Assembly (NCBI GenBank): GCA_019873735.1
Contig: JAIOAQ010000013.1
Span: forward strand, 1 to 64,000
Origin: Chloroflexota bacterium
GTDB taxonomy: Bacteria; Chloroflexota; Anaerolineae; Anaerolineales; Villigracilaceae
Length of the DNA stretch: 64,000 nt
Direction: 5' to 3'
Part shown: positions 44,790-53,782 of the stretch, piece by piece
Layout: every line of letters starts with the position of its first letter
Position numbering within the stretch: the stretch's first letter is position 1
Position numbers and translations under genes: made by a program
The notes under the pieces: generated by a model
Seen by the model: only the letters and a program-made list of their open reading frames with translations
Told to the model about the DNA's origin: nothing
Database searches by the model: none

Positions 44790-46706
44790 ATGCGTACCGT
44801 TCGAAGACTATATTTTTACGCTGTGGCTTTTATCAGCCTGGAAGTGGTTTTATGGGGCCTGATCAACCTGGCGCGGACCACATTCGCCACCGATATTATC
44901 GTCAGCCCGGCAGAGCAATTGGCGCGAGCGCTTTCTCTGGTGTTGGTCGGCGTGCCGGTTTTTACCCTGCACTGGGTCGTGGCCCAACGTAACGCCGCGC
45001 AGGACGAAGAGGAACACGCCTCTGCGGTTCGGGCTGTCTTCTTATATGGGGCGCTGCTTGCAACCCTCCTGCCGGTTGTGCAAAACGTCTGGGCTTTGCT
45101 CAATCGTTTCATGTTGCAAGCCTTTGGCCTTTTTACCAGCCTGGCAATCTTGGGCGGCGACCAAAGCCTGGCCGACAACGTGATTGCTATCGTAATGAAT
45201 GGCGTTGTGGTGGCTTATTTCCTTACGGTGACCAAACGCGACTGGGAAACCGTCAAAACGCCCGACATGCTGGCCGATGTCCGCCGGCTGTACCGCTACC
45301 TGTGGGTGATATACGCCCTTGGCCTGTTGGTCACAGGCATATACCAGATTTTGGGGTTTATCTTTTACGTCCCCGCCGAAGAGATCGGCACGCCCAGCCA
45401 CGTCTGGCTGGCAAACGGCCTCACCCTTTTGCTGGTGAGCATACCGCTGTGGATATTCACGTGGCAAAATGTGCAAGTCTCGCTCAAGGAGGCGTCTGAA
45501 AGGGATTCCCACCTGCGCCTGGGGACGCTTTACCTGCTATCCCTGGGCGGCGCAGTGGTCGTGTTGACCTCAGCGGGTCTGATTTTGAATCTGACTCTGC
45601 GCCTGCTTTTTGGGGAGACGATGACATTTGGCGAGGTGATGAATCGGCTGCGCAGCCCGCTCTCGATTGGGATTCCCTTTGCGGGAATATGGGCCTATTA
45701 TGGCGGCTGGTTCAAACGGACGCTGGAAAATTTGGAGGAGATGCGCCGGGCCGGGGCGCGCCGTTTGTACTTCTACGTCCTGGCCTTGATTGGTCTGACG
45801 GCAACCTTTATCGGCGTCTCGCTGCTGCTCTCGTTCATTCTGGACCTGGGGCTGGCGCGGCGAATCTGGGGGGAAGCCTTGCGTTCGAACCTGGCTGCGG
45901 CATTGGCCACCCTGCTGGCCGGGCTGCCGCTTTGGCTGCTGGCCTGGAAGCCAATGCAACAAGAGGCCCTCTCTGCCGACGAGATGGGGGATCATGCCCG
46001 CCGTTCTGTGGTGCGTAAAGCCTATCTTTACCTGGTCTTGTTTGCCTCGGTCATCGGCGGGATGGGTTCAGCCGGCGCGGCTGTTTATCAGGCATTGAAC
46101 GCTTTGTTGGGCGAATCGCCCCTGGATATTCTGGGAGATTTTCTCGACGCCGTGCAATGGTTTGTCCTGTTCATGCTGTTGCTGGCCTATCATCTCTACA
46201 TCCTGCAACGGGATAACAAACTGTCAGCGCGGGTGCTGGGCGCCAAGCACGGTCAGTTCCCGGTTCTGGTCTTCGATGCGGGCGATGGCACGTTTGGGGC
46301 AGCCATGCAAGCCGCCCTGCACAAGCAGTCAACACGCCTGCCAGTGCAGGTTCAGCCGATCAGCGAAGGGGTACCTCAGGAAGCAGATTTCAAGGCCGTG
46401 ATTGTGCCGGCAAACCTGGCGCTCAACCCGCCGGAGGCGCTCAGGCTGTGGCTGCGCGAGTTTAACGGGAACCGGCTCATCGTCCCATTTGAAACGCCAG
46501 GCTGGATGTGGGTCTGTGCGCCGGGCAAGTCGCTTCATGCCATCGAGCAGACGGCCGCCGCCGTCCGTCAACTGGCCGAAGGGAGCAAAGCGCGCGGTGA
46601 AGGGGTCTCTGGCTGGATGATTTTGGTGTACGTGCTGGCAGCGCTTGCCGTCTTGCCGATTCTTTTCTCGCTGTTCGGTTTGTTCTTCTCGGCCATAGCC
46701 GATTAA
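44790..46706 (+). CDS. Large DUF5671-like integral membrane protein
   Basis: This protein of 638 residues has two or three repeats of a four-helix unit. RRLYFYAVAFISLEVVLWGL begins the first, RRLYRYLWVIYALGLLVTGI near 165 the second, and RRLYFYVLALIGLTATFIG near 325 another, each with a W-x-x-Q or KPMQQ motif. A soluble segment at 480-600 precedes a last helix near 610-635. The repeated unit matches DUF5671-type proteins of unknown function. It is followed by dnaN on the same strand. Confidence 0.78.
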   Translation: MRTVRRLYFYAVAFISLEVVLWGLINLARTTFATDIIVSPAEQLARALSLVLVGVPVFTLHWVVAQRNAAQDEEEHASAVRAVFLYGALLATLLPVVQNVWALLNRFMLQAFGLFTSLAILGGDQSLADNVIAIVMNGVVVAYFLTVTKRDWETVKTPDMLADVRRLYRYLWVIYALGLLVTGIYQILGFIFYVPAEEIGTPSHVWLANGLTLLLVSIPLWIFTWQNVQVSLKEASERDSHLRLGTLYLLSLGGAVVVLTSAGLILNLTLRLLFGETMTFGEVMNRLRSPLSIGIPFAGIWAYYGGWFKRTLENLEEMRRAGARRLYFYVLALIGLTATFIGVSLLLSFILDLGLARRIWGEALRSNLAAALATLLAGLPLWLLAWKPMQQEALSADEMGDHARRSVVRKAYLYLVLFASVIGGMGSAGAAVYQALNALLGESPLDILGDFLDAVQWFVLFMLLLAYHLYILQRDNKLSARVLGAKHGQFPVLVFDAGDGTFGAAMQAALHKQSTRLPVQVQPISEGVPQEADFKAVIVPANLALNPPEALRLWLREFNGNRLIVPFETPGWMWVCAPGKSLHAIEQTAAAVRQLAEGSKARGEGVSGWMILVYVLAALAVLPILFSLFGLFFSAIAD

Positions 46707-46749
46707 TGATATACTTTTCACTAACATCCTTGGAAGAGAGGGCGCCGTC

Positions 46750-47883
46750 ATGAAAGTCACTGTTCTACAAACTAATCTGGCGCATGGCCTGGGGATTGTC
46801 TCGCGGGCGGTTTCGCCGCGCACAACCCTGCCTGTGCTGGCAAATGTTCTGGTTGCTACCGATGAGGGCCGTCTGCGGCTCTCGGCCACGAACCTGGAAA
46901 TGGGCATTACCTGCTGGATTGGGGCCAAAATTGAGGAGGAAGGCTCTACAACCGTACCGGCGCGCACTTTTGCAGACCTGGTGAATACGCTGCCGGGCGA
47001 ACAAGTGGCGTTAACGCTTGACCCCAATACACAGGTCCTGAATGTCCGCAGCGGCACATCCACCAATGATATCAAGTGCATTGACGCGCAGGAATTCCCG
47101 CCTCTGCCCGTGCCGGATATGGAAGGGGCACTCCACATCAACGTCGCCGATTTCAAAGAGATGATTCAGCAGGTGGTCTTCGCCGCCTCGGTGGACGAAG
47201 CGCGGCCGGTGCTGATGGGGGTGCTGGTCAAAATCAACGGCGACCAAATTACGATGGCTGCAGCCGACGGATTCCGGCTCTCGGTGCGTACGGCAACGCT
47301 TTCTTCCCCCTTTGCCAAACCGGTCAGCGCCATCATCCCGGCCCGCGCTTTGGCAGAACTGGCACGCATCACCTCAGATGGCGACCAGATGATTCAAATG
47401 GTTTTCCCCAAGGAGCGCGGCCAGGTTGTCTTCCGTTTGAAGGATGTAGAACTGTCGTCCCAGTTGATTGACGGCACCTTTCCCGACTATGAGCAGATTA
47501 TCCCGCGCGGCTACAAATCGCGCACGCTGGTCTCTACCGCGGCGCTGCTCAAGGCCTGCAAGCAGGCCGAAATCTTCGCCCGTGAAGGCTCAAACGTGGC
47601 CCGGCTGAACATCAAGACCGGCAGCAATGAGATGGAACCCAGCGAGGTGGAAATCTCGGCCCAATCCGAAGAGACCGGTTCCAACGAGACGATTGTCGAG
47701 GCGACGGTGGACGGCATTGGTCTCTTGATTGCCTTTAACGTCAAATTCCTGCGCGAGGTGTTGGAGGTGATTAAGACTCCCAACGTAGCCATTGAGACGA
47801 CCGCCCCAAATGCCCCCGGTGTCATCCGTCCGGTAGGCGATGATACCTTCTTGCATGTCATCATGCCCATGCACATCTCATAA
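46750..47883 (+). CDS. dnaN: DNA polymerase III beta subunit (sliding clamp)
   Basis: This protein of 377 residues has the three-domain clamp fold. It opens MKVTVLQTNLAHGLGIVSRA and has SPRTTLPVLANVLV near 22-35. PVLMGVLVKINGDQITMAAADG occurs near 154-175, and the C-terminus is VGDDTFLHVIMPMHIS. It encircles DNA and tethers the polymerase. dnaN usually sits near oriC after dnaA, but no dnaA, recF or gyrB is here. Two parS sites lie 6-7 kb away. A GAGAGGG stretch precedes the start. Confidence 0.95.
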   Translation: MKVTVLQTNLAHGLGIVSRAVSPRTTLPVLANVLVATDEGRLRLSATNLEMGITCWIGAKIEEEGSTTVPARTFADLVNTLPGEQVALTLDPNTQVLNVRSGTSTNDIKCIDAQEFPPLPVPDMEGALHINVADFKEMIQQVVFAASVDEARPVLMGVLVKINGDQITMAAADGFRLSVRTATLSSPFAKPVSAIIPARALAELARITSDGDQMIQMVFPKERGQVVFRLKDVELSSQLIDGTFPDYEQIIPRGYKSRTLVSTAALLKACKQAEIFAREGSNVARLNIKTGSNEMEPSEVEISAQSEETGSNETIVEATVDGIGLLIAFNVKFLREVLEVIKTPNVAIETTAPNAPGVIRPVGDDTFLHVIMPMHIS

Positions 47884-47924
47884 AAGTTGACAAGAACAGG
47901 TCTTTAAATCAAAGTTCATGTTCA

Positions 47925-47957
47925 GCGTCGGGGTAAAGACTTGCCCTGACGCTTTTC
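47925..47957 (+). terminator. dnaN terminator
   Basis: GCGTCGGGG pairs with the CCCTGACGC arm (one G-T pair) across about 10 bases, followed by TTTTCT. It ends 10 bases before the next gene. Confidence 0.75.
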
Positions 47958-47966
47958 TATACGGCA

Positions 47967-50318
47967 ATGACACTTCCCCTTCCATCTGACCCGGTTTTGC
48001 GCATTTACCTGGCGCTGACGCAATATCCAATCCTGCAAAGCCGCATCCGAGCACGTATGCGCCGGGAATTATTTGAGCGCGGCATTATCACGCCGGAGGC
48101 TTTTGAGGCCGAACTGCGCCAGAAGGCTATTGAATCGCAGATACGCGAGGGCCTGCACGACCCTTATGTGGAAGAATCGGCCGAGATATGGGAATTGCGG
48201 CTGGAGCGCATTCGCCGGGCGTTGACCGATTTTCATTTTGCCTACAATCTTCCTTACGAAGAATTCGAGCGCATTGTCCGAGAAGCACTGGGAGAACGCG
48301 GCAGCCAACAGAGCGACTTCGTCTGGTTCAATCCCGAACTCGCGCCTCAAGACCTGCTCTTTGAGCAGGCAGAGACCATTGAACGGATGCCGCCGAATGA
48401 ACGCGAGCGTTTTGAGGCGCGCCTGCAAGAAATCAAGGTGGTACTGATACGCACCATGGTCAGCGACCAGTTGACCTACCTGAAGATTGCACGCCGATGG
48501 TTTACCGTGGATGACTTAAAGGAAATCCGCCGCCGAAAGATTGGGGGCGGCAAGATCGGCGGCAAGGCCGCCGGCATGCTGCTGGCCATGCGTATCCTTC
48601 AGGAGGCCGCCCCGCCCGAAGTGCGTCAGGCCTTTCACACACCCGTTTCCTACTATCTCGGCTCAGACGTATTCTACAATTTCATGTCCTACAACGGCCT
48701 GATGCACTGGAACGACCAGAAGTACAAGTCTGAAGCCCAGATGCGCGCCGACTATCCCCAAATTGTAGAGGATTTCACCAAAGGAGAGTTCCCGCCTTCG
48801 GTTTTGGAACGCCTGCAAGATGTTCTGGATGAGGCCGGAAACAGGCCGTTGATTGTCCGCTCATCCAGCCTGCTGGAAGACAATTTTGGCACATCCTTCG
48901 CCGGCAAATACGAATCCATCTTCTGCCCCAACCAGGCCACGGCGGAGGCCAATCTGGCCGATCTCACCACTGCCATTACCCGCGTCTATGCCTCCGTGCT
49001 TAATCCGGATGCCCTTCTGTACCGCCATCACAAAGGCCTGGCAGACTACGATGAACGCATTGCGATCCTGATTCAATTTGTAGAGGGCGAGCGTTTTGGG
49101 CGCTACTTCTTGCCGCAGGGGGCAGGTGTGGCCTTCAGCCGCAACCTGTACCGTTGGTCACCACAAATTCGCAAAGAGGACGGCTTTATCCGTCTGGTGT
49201 GGGGATTGGGAACGCGCGCAGTTGACCAGACCGGTAACGACTACCCCCGCCTGGTAGCACTCAGCCATCCCAGCCTCCACCCGGCCGCAGATGTCAAAGC
49301 AATTCGCCGTTATTCTCAACAGTTTGTTGACCTGATTGACCTGGAAGAGAATCGTCTGGATAGCCTGCCGGTCAGAGAGGTGCTTTCGTCTCAATATCCT
49401 CCCCTGCGCTACATCACCCAGGCAGATGAGGACGGTTACTTGAGCGCGCTGCGAACCAACCTGGTAGACCCCGCTCAACTGGTAATCACTTTTGACGAAC
49501 TGCTGCGCCGAACGCCTTTTGCCGAATACATGCGCTCCGCCTTGAGCATTCTTTCCACTCACTACCATTCACCGGTAGATACAGAATTCACCCTCGAACT
49601 CACCGACCTGCACGCCCCGCGCCCAGAAGTAAAAATTGCCCTCCTGCAATGTCGCCCGCAGAGTCACATTCAAGAAGCAGAAGATGCCCATCTGCCAGAA
49701 GACCTGCCCAAAGAGACTCTCATCTTTACCACCCAACGCATGGTACCAGAAGGAATAGTGCGCGACATTCGCTATGTTGTCTTTGTTCATCCGGATGAAT
49801 ATTTTCAACTCCCCACCCAGGCCGAGCGCGACAAACTGGTGCGCGCCATCAGCGCCGTCAACGCTGCTCTGGCCGGTCAGACCTTTATCTGCATTGGCCC
49901 AGGCCGTTGGGGCACCTCCGTCCCCAATCTGGGAGTCGGCGTCCGCTATGGCGACATCTACAACGCGCGGGCGCTGATTGAACTCTCCGGTCAGGCAATC
50001 GGGACCTCACCAGAGCCGTCTTTCGGGACGCACTTCTTTCAGGACCTGATGGAAGCGCACATTTACCCGCTGGCGATCTTTCTGGATGACGAAGACATCG
50101 TCTTCCGGCATGAATTTTTCTACGATACCCCCAACCGCCTGTCTGACTGGCTCAACGTAGAAGACACCACCCGGCGCGTCCTGCGCCTGATTGCCGTAGA
50201 AGACTTCTGCCCCGGACACAGCCTGACGCTTATTATGGACGGCGAACAAGGCAAAGCCGCTGCCTTTTTACAAAAAACGAATCTGCCTACGCCTGTCCGC
50301 GCGGCAGAAGCAGTTTGA
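47967..50318 (+). CDS. Orphan PEP/pyruvate-binding (PPDK N-terminal) domain protein
   Basis: This protein of 783 residues has an ATP-grasp-like nucleotide-binding domain of PEP synthase/PPDK. Motifs are GGGKIGGKAAGMLLAMRIL (near 193-211) and RSSSLLEDNFGTSFAGKYES (near 298-317). The catalytic histidine swivelling domain and the PEP-binding barrel are not visible. It may be a phosphotransfer or regulatory kinase; the substrate is unknown. The N-terminal 170 residues are helical without a recognised family. The end overlaps the convergent histidine kinase gene by 32 bases. Confidence 0.85.
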   Translation: MTLPLPSDPVLRIYLALTQYPILQSRIRARMRRELFERGIITPEAFEAELRQKAIESQIREGLHDPYVEESAEIWELRLERIRRALTDFHFAYNLPYEEFERIVREALGERGSQQSDFVWFNPELAPQDLLFEQAETIERMPPNERERFEARLQEIKVVLIRTMVSDQLTYLKIARRWFTVDDLKEIRRRKIGGGKIGGKAAGMLLAMRILQEAAPPEVRQAFHTPVSYYLGSDVFYNFMSYNGLMHWNDQKYKSEAQMRADYPQIVEDFTKGEFPPSVLERLQDVLDEAGNRPLIVRSSSLLEDNFGTSFAGKYESIFCPNQATAEANLADLTTAITRVYASVLNPDALLYRHHKGLADYDERIAILIQFVEGERFGRYFLPQGAGVAFSRNLYRWSPQIRKEDGFIRLVWGLGTRAVDQTGNDYPRLVALSHPSLHPAADVKAIRRYSQQFVDLIDLEENRLDSLPVREVLSSQYPPLRYITQADEDGYLSALRTNLVDPAQLVITFDELLRRTPFAEYMRSALSILSTHYHSPVDTEFTLELTDLHAPRPEVKIALLQCRPQSHIQEAEDAHLPEDLPKETLIFTTQRMVPEGIVRDIRYVVFVHPDEYFQLPTQAERDKLVRAISAVNAALAGQTFICIGPGRWGTSVPNLGVGVRYGDIYNARALIELSGQAIGTSPEPSFGTHFFQDLMEAHIYPLAIFLDDEDIVFRHEFFYDTPNRLSDWLNVEDTTRRVLRLIAVEDFCPGHSLTLIMDGEQGKAAAFLQKTNLPTPVRAAEAV

Positions 50319-51522
50319 AAGTGCTGCCCTTTCCCAGTCCAGGGCTCTCGGCCCACATCTTTCCCCCCTGCGCTTCAATCAGGCCTCTGGCAATGGATAG
50401 GCCAATCCCCAGCCCGCCATAGCGTCGTGTCATGGGAGATTCGGCCTGATAAAACGGTTGAAAGATTTTTTGTAACTGCTCCGGCGTCATGCCCACCCCC
50501 TGGTCTGTGACCCAGACAATGACCTGGGATTCGTAGGGACGCGCTCCCATGCTGATTAAGCCGCCGCGTGCAGAAAAACGCACTGCGTTATGGCAAACAT
50601 TGGTCAAAGCCGAAACCGTCTTTTCGGGGTCCACAAAAACCGGCAGCGGTTCTGAGGGAAGGTCAAAGACCACCCGCTGCTCCTTGACCTCTGCCATTGT
50701 TTCTATCTCTTCATAGGCCATGCGAAGCAAATCCTGCACGGCAATGTCTTTGGGTTTATAGGTCAAGCCGTCCGCTTCCAGCAGCGTAAGGTTGGTCATA
50801 TCTTCTACGAGAGCGCGCATCTGCAGGGCAGCCGATAACACCTGCTGGGCATTTTCCGAAACATCCCCGTGTTGTTCTTCCTTCAGAAATGAAGCATAAC
50901 CGATAATAATCCCCAACGGCGTGCGCAGTTCATGCGAAGCCAGCATCAAGAAATTGCTTTTCAGTTGGTCGGCTTCTTTGACTTTTTCATATGCCTGCTG
51001 CAGCGCCTGCATCATGCGGGCATTGTTAATCGCCACCGCCGCATGTGCTGCAATGACGGATAGAATAAATTCATCTACATCCGTGAACTCACCATGGCGC
51101 TTGTTCAAAGCCTCCAACACACCGATCACCCGTTCCCGAAAGCGCATGGGCACACCCAGAAACGAATGCGGCTCAAAATTCACCCGTTGCGAAGCCGTCC
51201 GAAAATGACGCGGGTCTTTTTGCACATCGTTCAAAATCAGCGCCTGCCCGGTCCGAAAAATCGTACCCGCCAGGCTGCCATCCAGCGGTACTGGCACCTC
51301 AGCCAGTTTCTTCGGGTCAGAACCGGTAGAAGCAGCAAAATACAAATGCGGCCTTTGCTCGTCATAAAGTAAGACCGAGGCTGCCTGACAGTGCAACAGT
51401 TCGGCCGCCGTCTCAATAATCAACTGCAGCAAAGCATCCAGGTCAAGGGTGGAGTTGAGCGTGACACTCAACTCCACCAGACGTCGCAGGGGTTGTGTAT
51501 TTGGCCAACTTGACGCAGACAT
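50287..51522 (-). CDS. GAF-domain sensor histidine kinase
   Basis: This protein of 411 residues has no membrane helices. A GAF domain lies at about 25-165 (HCQAASVLLYDE, LNDVQKDPRHFRT). The dimerisation helix has the phosphorylated His in LASHELRTPLGIIIGYASFL (near 195-214). The HATPase domain has VCHNAVRFSARGG, VTDQGVGM and GGLGIGLSIARGLIEAQGG. No response regulator is adjacent, so it is an orphan. The gene overlaps the convergent PPDK-like gene. Confidence 0.92.
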   Translation of the reverse strand: MSASSWPNTQPLRRLVELSVTLNSTLDLDALLQLIIETAAELLHCQAASVLLYDEQRPHLYFAASTGSDPKKLAEVPVPLDGSLAGTIFRTGQALILNDVQKDPRHFRTASQRVNFEPHSFLGVPMRFRERVIGVLEALNKRHGEFTDVDEFILSVIAAHAAVAINNARMMQALQQAYEKVKEADQLKSNFLMLASHELRTPLGIIIGYASFLKEEQHGDVSENAQQVLSAALQMRALVEDMTNLTLLEADGLTYKPKDIAVQDLLRMAYEEIETMAEVKEQRVVFDLPSEPLPVFVDPEKTVSALTNVCHNAVRFSARGGLISMGARPYESQVIVWVTDQGVGMTPEQLQKIFQPFYQAESPMTRRYGGLGIGLSIARGLIEAQGGKMWAESPGLGKGSTFKLLLPRGQA

Positions 51523-51648
51523 ATTTCCAGTTTAGCCAAAAAAAGGCAGGCTGACAATCCCCCAAATTGACAGAACAAACGTTCTGTTTGTGCGGGGATG
51601 GGCAAGCCCCTCCCGCACGTTTCCTGCAGGACCTTTGAGCGGATACCG

Positions 51649-52533
51649 TCAAATGGACACGTTCTCATCTTCTGACACAGGCAAACGGCGCGACCAAACC
51701 AGCCAGCCGATAAACAGCAGCATCACCATCCAGCCGGTCATGCTGGTAAGCGTTCCGCCTAAGGCCGTATCGTATCCGGGTTCCAGAAATAAAATAGGCA
51801 AGCCAGCCCAGGCATTGAGCGAGCCATGGGCGATAGCCGCCACCCAGGGACTGCGCGAACAAAGGTACATCCAGCCGATAATGATCCCCAGCAGAATGCA
51901 AAAGACTGTCATCAGCAAAATGCCCAGTGTGGGGTGATCGGGATAATTATGCCCCTGAGCAATGGCTGGCGCATGCCACAAGCCCCAAATCAGTCCGGTC
52001 AGGATCAAAGCCTTCCAGCGGCCAAGCGGTAAGAGCCGGGGCAGCAGAAAACCCCGCCAGCCCAGTTCTTCGCCCAGCGTGAAGAGCAAGTTAATCAGCG
52101 GGCCGAAAATCAGCGCCTGGATTATTTGGAGAGCCACAATTGCGCCGACCGGAATCGGCAGACTGGTATTCGTCTGTTCCATCTGCTGCCGCATAAAAGC
52201 AAAGGAGAAATCAATTTTCCCCAGCCCAAGCAGAACGGTCAACAAGCCGCTCAAAACAATCAGAACGGGCGGCAAGAACCAGGCCCACAGATAAGGCCGT
52301 TTGGCTCCCAGTCGGTTTAAACCAAGCGTATGAAAGGGCTGTCTGGCAATGACCAGGGTGACAAAGATCGCGGCAAAGCCAGGCCCCCACATCGCGAATG
52401 CCCACAGCCCCGATGTGGCCAACGTCTTCTGAGCCGCGTCCATCTCGGGCAGCAAGAGGGGCAGGACAAACAACGGCCATGAAAAGAGTGTGGCCAGCAG
52501 GATGAAATAAAACAACGGTTTGCGCTCAAGCAT
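51649..52533 (-). CDS. CPBP-family intramembrane glutamic endopeptidase
   Basis: This protein of 294 residues has about eight helices. The ABI/CAAX-protease motif EELGWRGFLLPRL lies near 153-165, followed by GLIWGLWHAPAIAQGH (near 183-198), carrying the conserved His. CPBP proteins cleave membrane substrates or give bacteriocin immunity. It is the last gene of a minus-strand run from gntR. The upstream gap has a repeat element, so it may have its own promoter. A gene-free 126-base stretch separates it from the kinase start. Confidence 0.88.
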   Translation of the reverse strand: MLERKPLFYFILLATLFSWPLFVLPLLLPEMDAAQKTLATSGLWAFAMWGPGFAAIFVTLVIARQPFHTLGLNRLGAKRPYLWAWFLPPVLIVLSGLLTVLLGLGKIDFSFAFMRQQMEQTNTSLPIPVGAIVALQIIQALIFGPLINLLFTLGEELGWRGFLLPRLLPLGRWKALILTGLIWGLWHAPAIAQGHNYPDHPTLGILLMTVFCILLGIIIGWMYLCSRSPWVAAIAHGSLNAWAGLPILFLEPGYDTALGGTLTSMTGWMVMLLFIGWLVWSRRLPVSEDENVSI

Positions 52534-52550
52534 GATTTTCTCCTTTGTTG

Positions 52551-52656
52551 GTAATTGCCTACTCTAAACCCTCCCGCAGGTTTGAACGGGGCCGGCACTC
52601 ATGGAGATATCTCCTGGTTTGGACATTGCGCCAAAACCTGCGGGGGGACGGTTATT
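52551..52656 (+). repeat. Dispersed intergenic repeat, forward copy
   Basis: This copy is about 106 bases with left end GTAATTGCCTACTCTAAACC and core TTTGGACATTGCGCCAAAAC. The right end is eroded (CCTGCGGGGGGACGGTTATT). It lies between the CPBP start and the DUF4177 gene end. Confidence 0.87.
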
Positions 52657-52669
52657 CTTTTTGCAAGAA

Positions 52670-52894
52670 CTACCAGCCGCGCGGCATAGAACGCTGGCGG
52701 CGAACAGAATCGGTCAACGGCCGTTTGGCGATGATATTCACTTTGTTTGAATTTTCGATAGCATAAGAAGAGACAACTTCCCAGCCCTCTTCGCCCCATT
52801 CATTCAGAATTTGCTCCAGTTCCTCGGCTTTAATGCCTCGCCAGACCGAACCGAACGTCCGGACGCGATATTCCCATTGCGTGACTTCTGTCAT
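52670..52894 (-). CDS. DUF4177-domain protein
   Basis: This protein of 74 residues starts at MTEVTQWEYRVRTFGS, preferred over a start four codons upstream because GGAGGT lies close before it. ELEQILNEWGEEGWEVVSSY is the typical DUF4177 pattern. The C-terminus is basic (RRQRSMPRGW). Function unknown. It lies downstream of sdpI on the same strand. Confidence 0.75.
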   Translation of the reverse strand: MTEVTQWEYRVRTFGSVWRGIKAEELEQILNEWGEEGWEVVSSYAIENSNKVNIIAKRPLTDSVRRQRSMPRGW

Positions 52895-52990
52895 TTTTAC
52901 CTCCACAAAAGCGACAACTTCAGAAAGTTATTTTCAACCTGAGCCACTACAGCGGCAGTTTTTTGCCATCTCTTGCCTGACAGGGAATCG

Positions 52991-53006
52991 TGTTTCACGT
53001 GAAACA
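52991..53006. promoter_or_regulatory. parS-type ParB-binding site
   Basis: TGTTTCACGTGAAACA is the exact 16-base bacterial parS consensus and a perfect palindrome. It lies 5 bases beyond the sdpI stop codon. ParB/Spo0J loads here for origin segregation. Confidence 0.85.
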
Positions 53007-53011
53007 TCGGC

Positions 53012-53665
53012 TCAGCCGTTTTCAGCTGCCTCACGCCGGTAAAGCACATACGAGTAAACCATCAGGAAGAGAGCGCTTCCAATCAACGGGAAGAAGGTCA
53101 GCGCAAAGGCCCACCATCCGCCTGCCAGAGCGCCAAGGACAACCAGCCCGGCACAAACCTTGAACAGCACCGCGCCCAAACGGTGGGTCTTGGCCCAAAC
53201 CGTGTCGCTGCTCAACGTCCACGGCGTGCGAATGCCAATGAACCAGTTGCGTTTGGCGCTTTTCAGCAATGTTCCAACGTAATAGAACAGGATCGCCATA
53301 ACGGGCAGCAGGGCGCGGCTCATTGGAAAGCGGTAGCCCAGATTGAAAATCAGGCTCAAGATGTGAATGTAGACCATGAAGCCAACAAAAAGCAGGATGA
53401 ACAGGTTGAAGGCCGGACGGAACTCGGCAATATTCTTCCTGAGCGGGTCAATCTGAGGAATGACCAGGAAAAGCAGCAGGATGGCTGCGGTGACAAGCGG
53501 CATGAGCAATACACCCCAGAAACGGGAAGTGTAACCATCCACTTGATCCTCTATATTCCAATGCGAGGCCATCATCGCCGGCAACCGCTCCCAAAAAGCC
53601 AGACCGAAAACGGTTGCAGTGGCAATCAAGAGAAGGGATACGATAAGCGTGTTTTTGGTGGACAT
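53012..53665 (-). CDS. SdpI/YhfL family membrane protein (DUF1648)
   Basis: This protein of 217 residues has about six helices. PAMMASHWNIEDQVDGYTSRF near 28-48 is the DUF1648 pattern, and GIRTPWTLSSDTVWAKTHRLGA near 147-168 is the SdpI signature. In Bacillus SdpI gives immunity to the SdpC toxin and controls its operon through SdpR. Here the neighbours are slipin, GntR, DUF4177 and CPBP. The gene lies between two parS sites. Confidence 0.88.
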   Translation of the reverse strand: MSTKNTLIVSLLLIATATVFGLAFWERLPAMMASHWNIEDQVDGYTSRFWGVLLMPLVTAAILLLFLVIPQIDPLRKNIAEFRPAFNLFILLFVGFMVYIHILSLIFNLGYRFPMSRALLPVMAILFYYVGTLLKSAKRNWFIGIRTPWTLSSDTVWAKTHRLGAVLFKVCAGLVVLGALAGGWWAFALTFFPLIGSALFLMVYSYVLYRREAAENG

Positions 53666-53679
53666 ACGCGCTCCTGAAT

Positions 53680-53695
53680 TGTTTCACGTGAAACG
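53680..53695. promoter_or_regulatory. parS-type ParB-binding site, one mismatch
   Basis: TGTTTCACGTGAAACG differs from the parS consensus only at the last base. It lies 15 bases upstream of the sdpI start. It is 689 bases from the perfect site. Confidence 0.8.
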
Positions 53696-53722
53696 TCAAC
53701 CGGGCATCTGTGCAAGCACACC

Positions 53723-53773
53723 GTTTGCGCGGCTACAACCAGCCTGCTCAGGCAAGGTGCACGCCGCGCAAAC
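53723..53773 (-). repeat. Inverted repeat between slipin and sdpI
   Basis: GTTTGCGCGGC (53723-53733) pairs perfectly with GCCGCGCAAAC (53763-53773). A smaller GCCTG/CAGGC pair lies in the loop. There is no T-run, so a processing or attenuation role is more likely than termination. Confidence 0.5.
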
Positions 53774-53782
53774 ATGAGAGGC

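Noticed and set aside
45449-45457. Single DnaA-box-like TGTGGATAT
   Set aside because: Isolated and inside a coding region, so probably chance.
46706-46750. Possible oriC just before dnaN
   Set aside because: No cluster of TTATCCACA-type DnaA boxes or AT-rich unwinding region is visible, and dnaA is absent.
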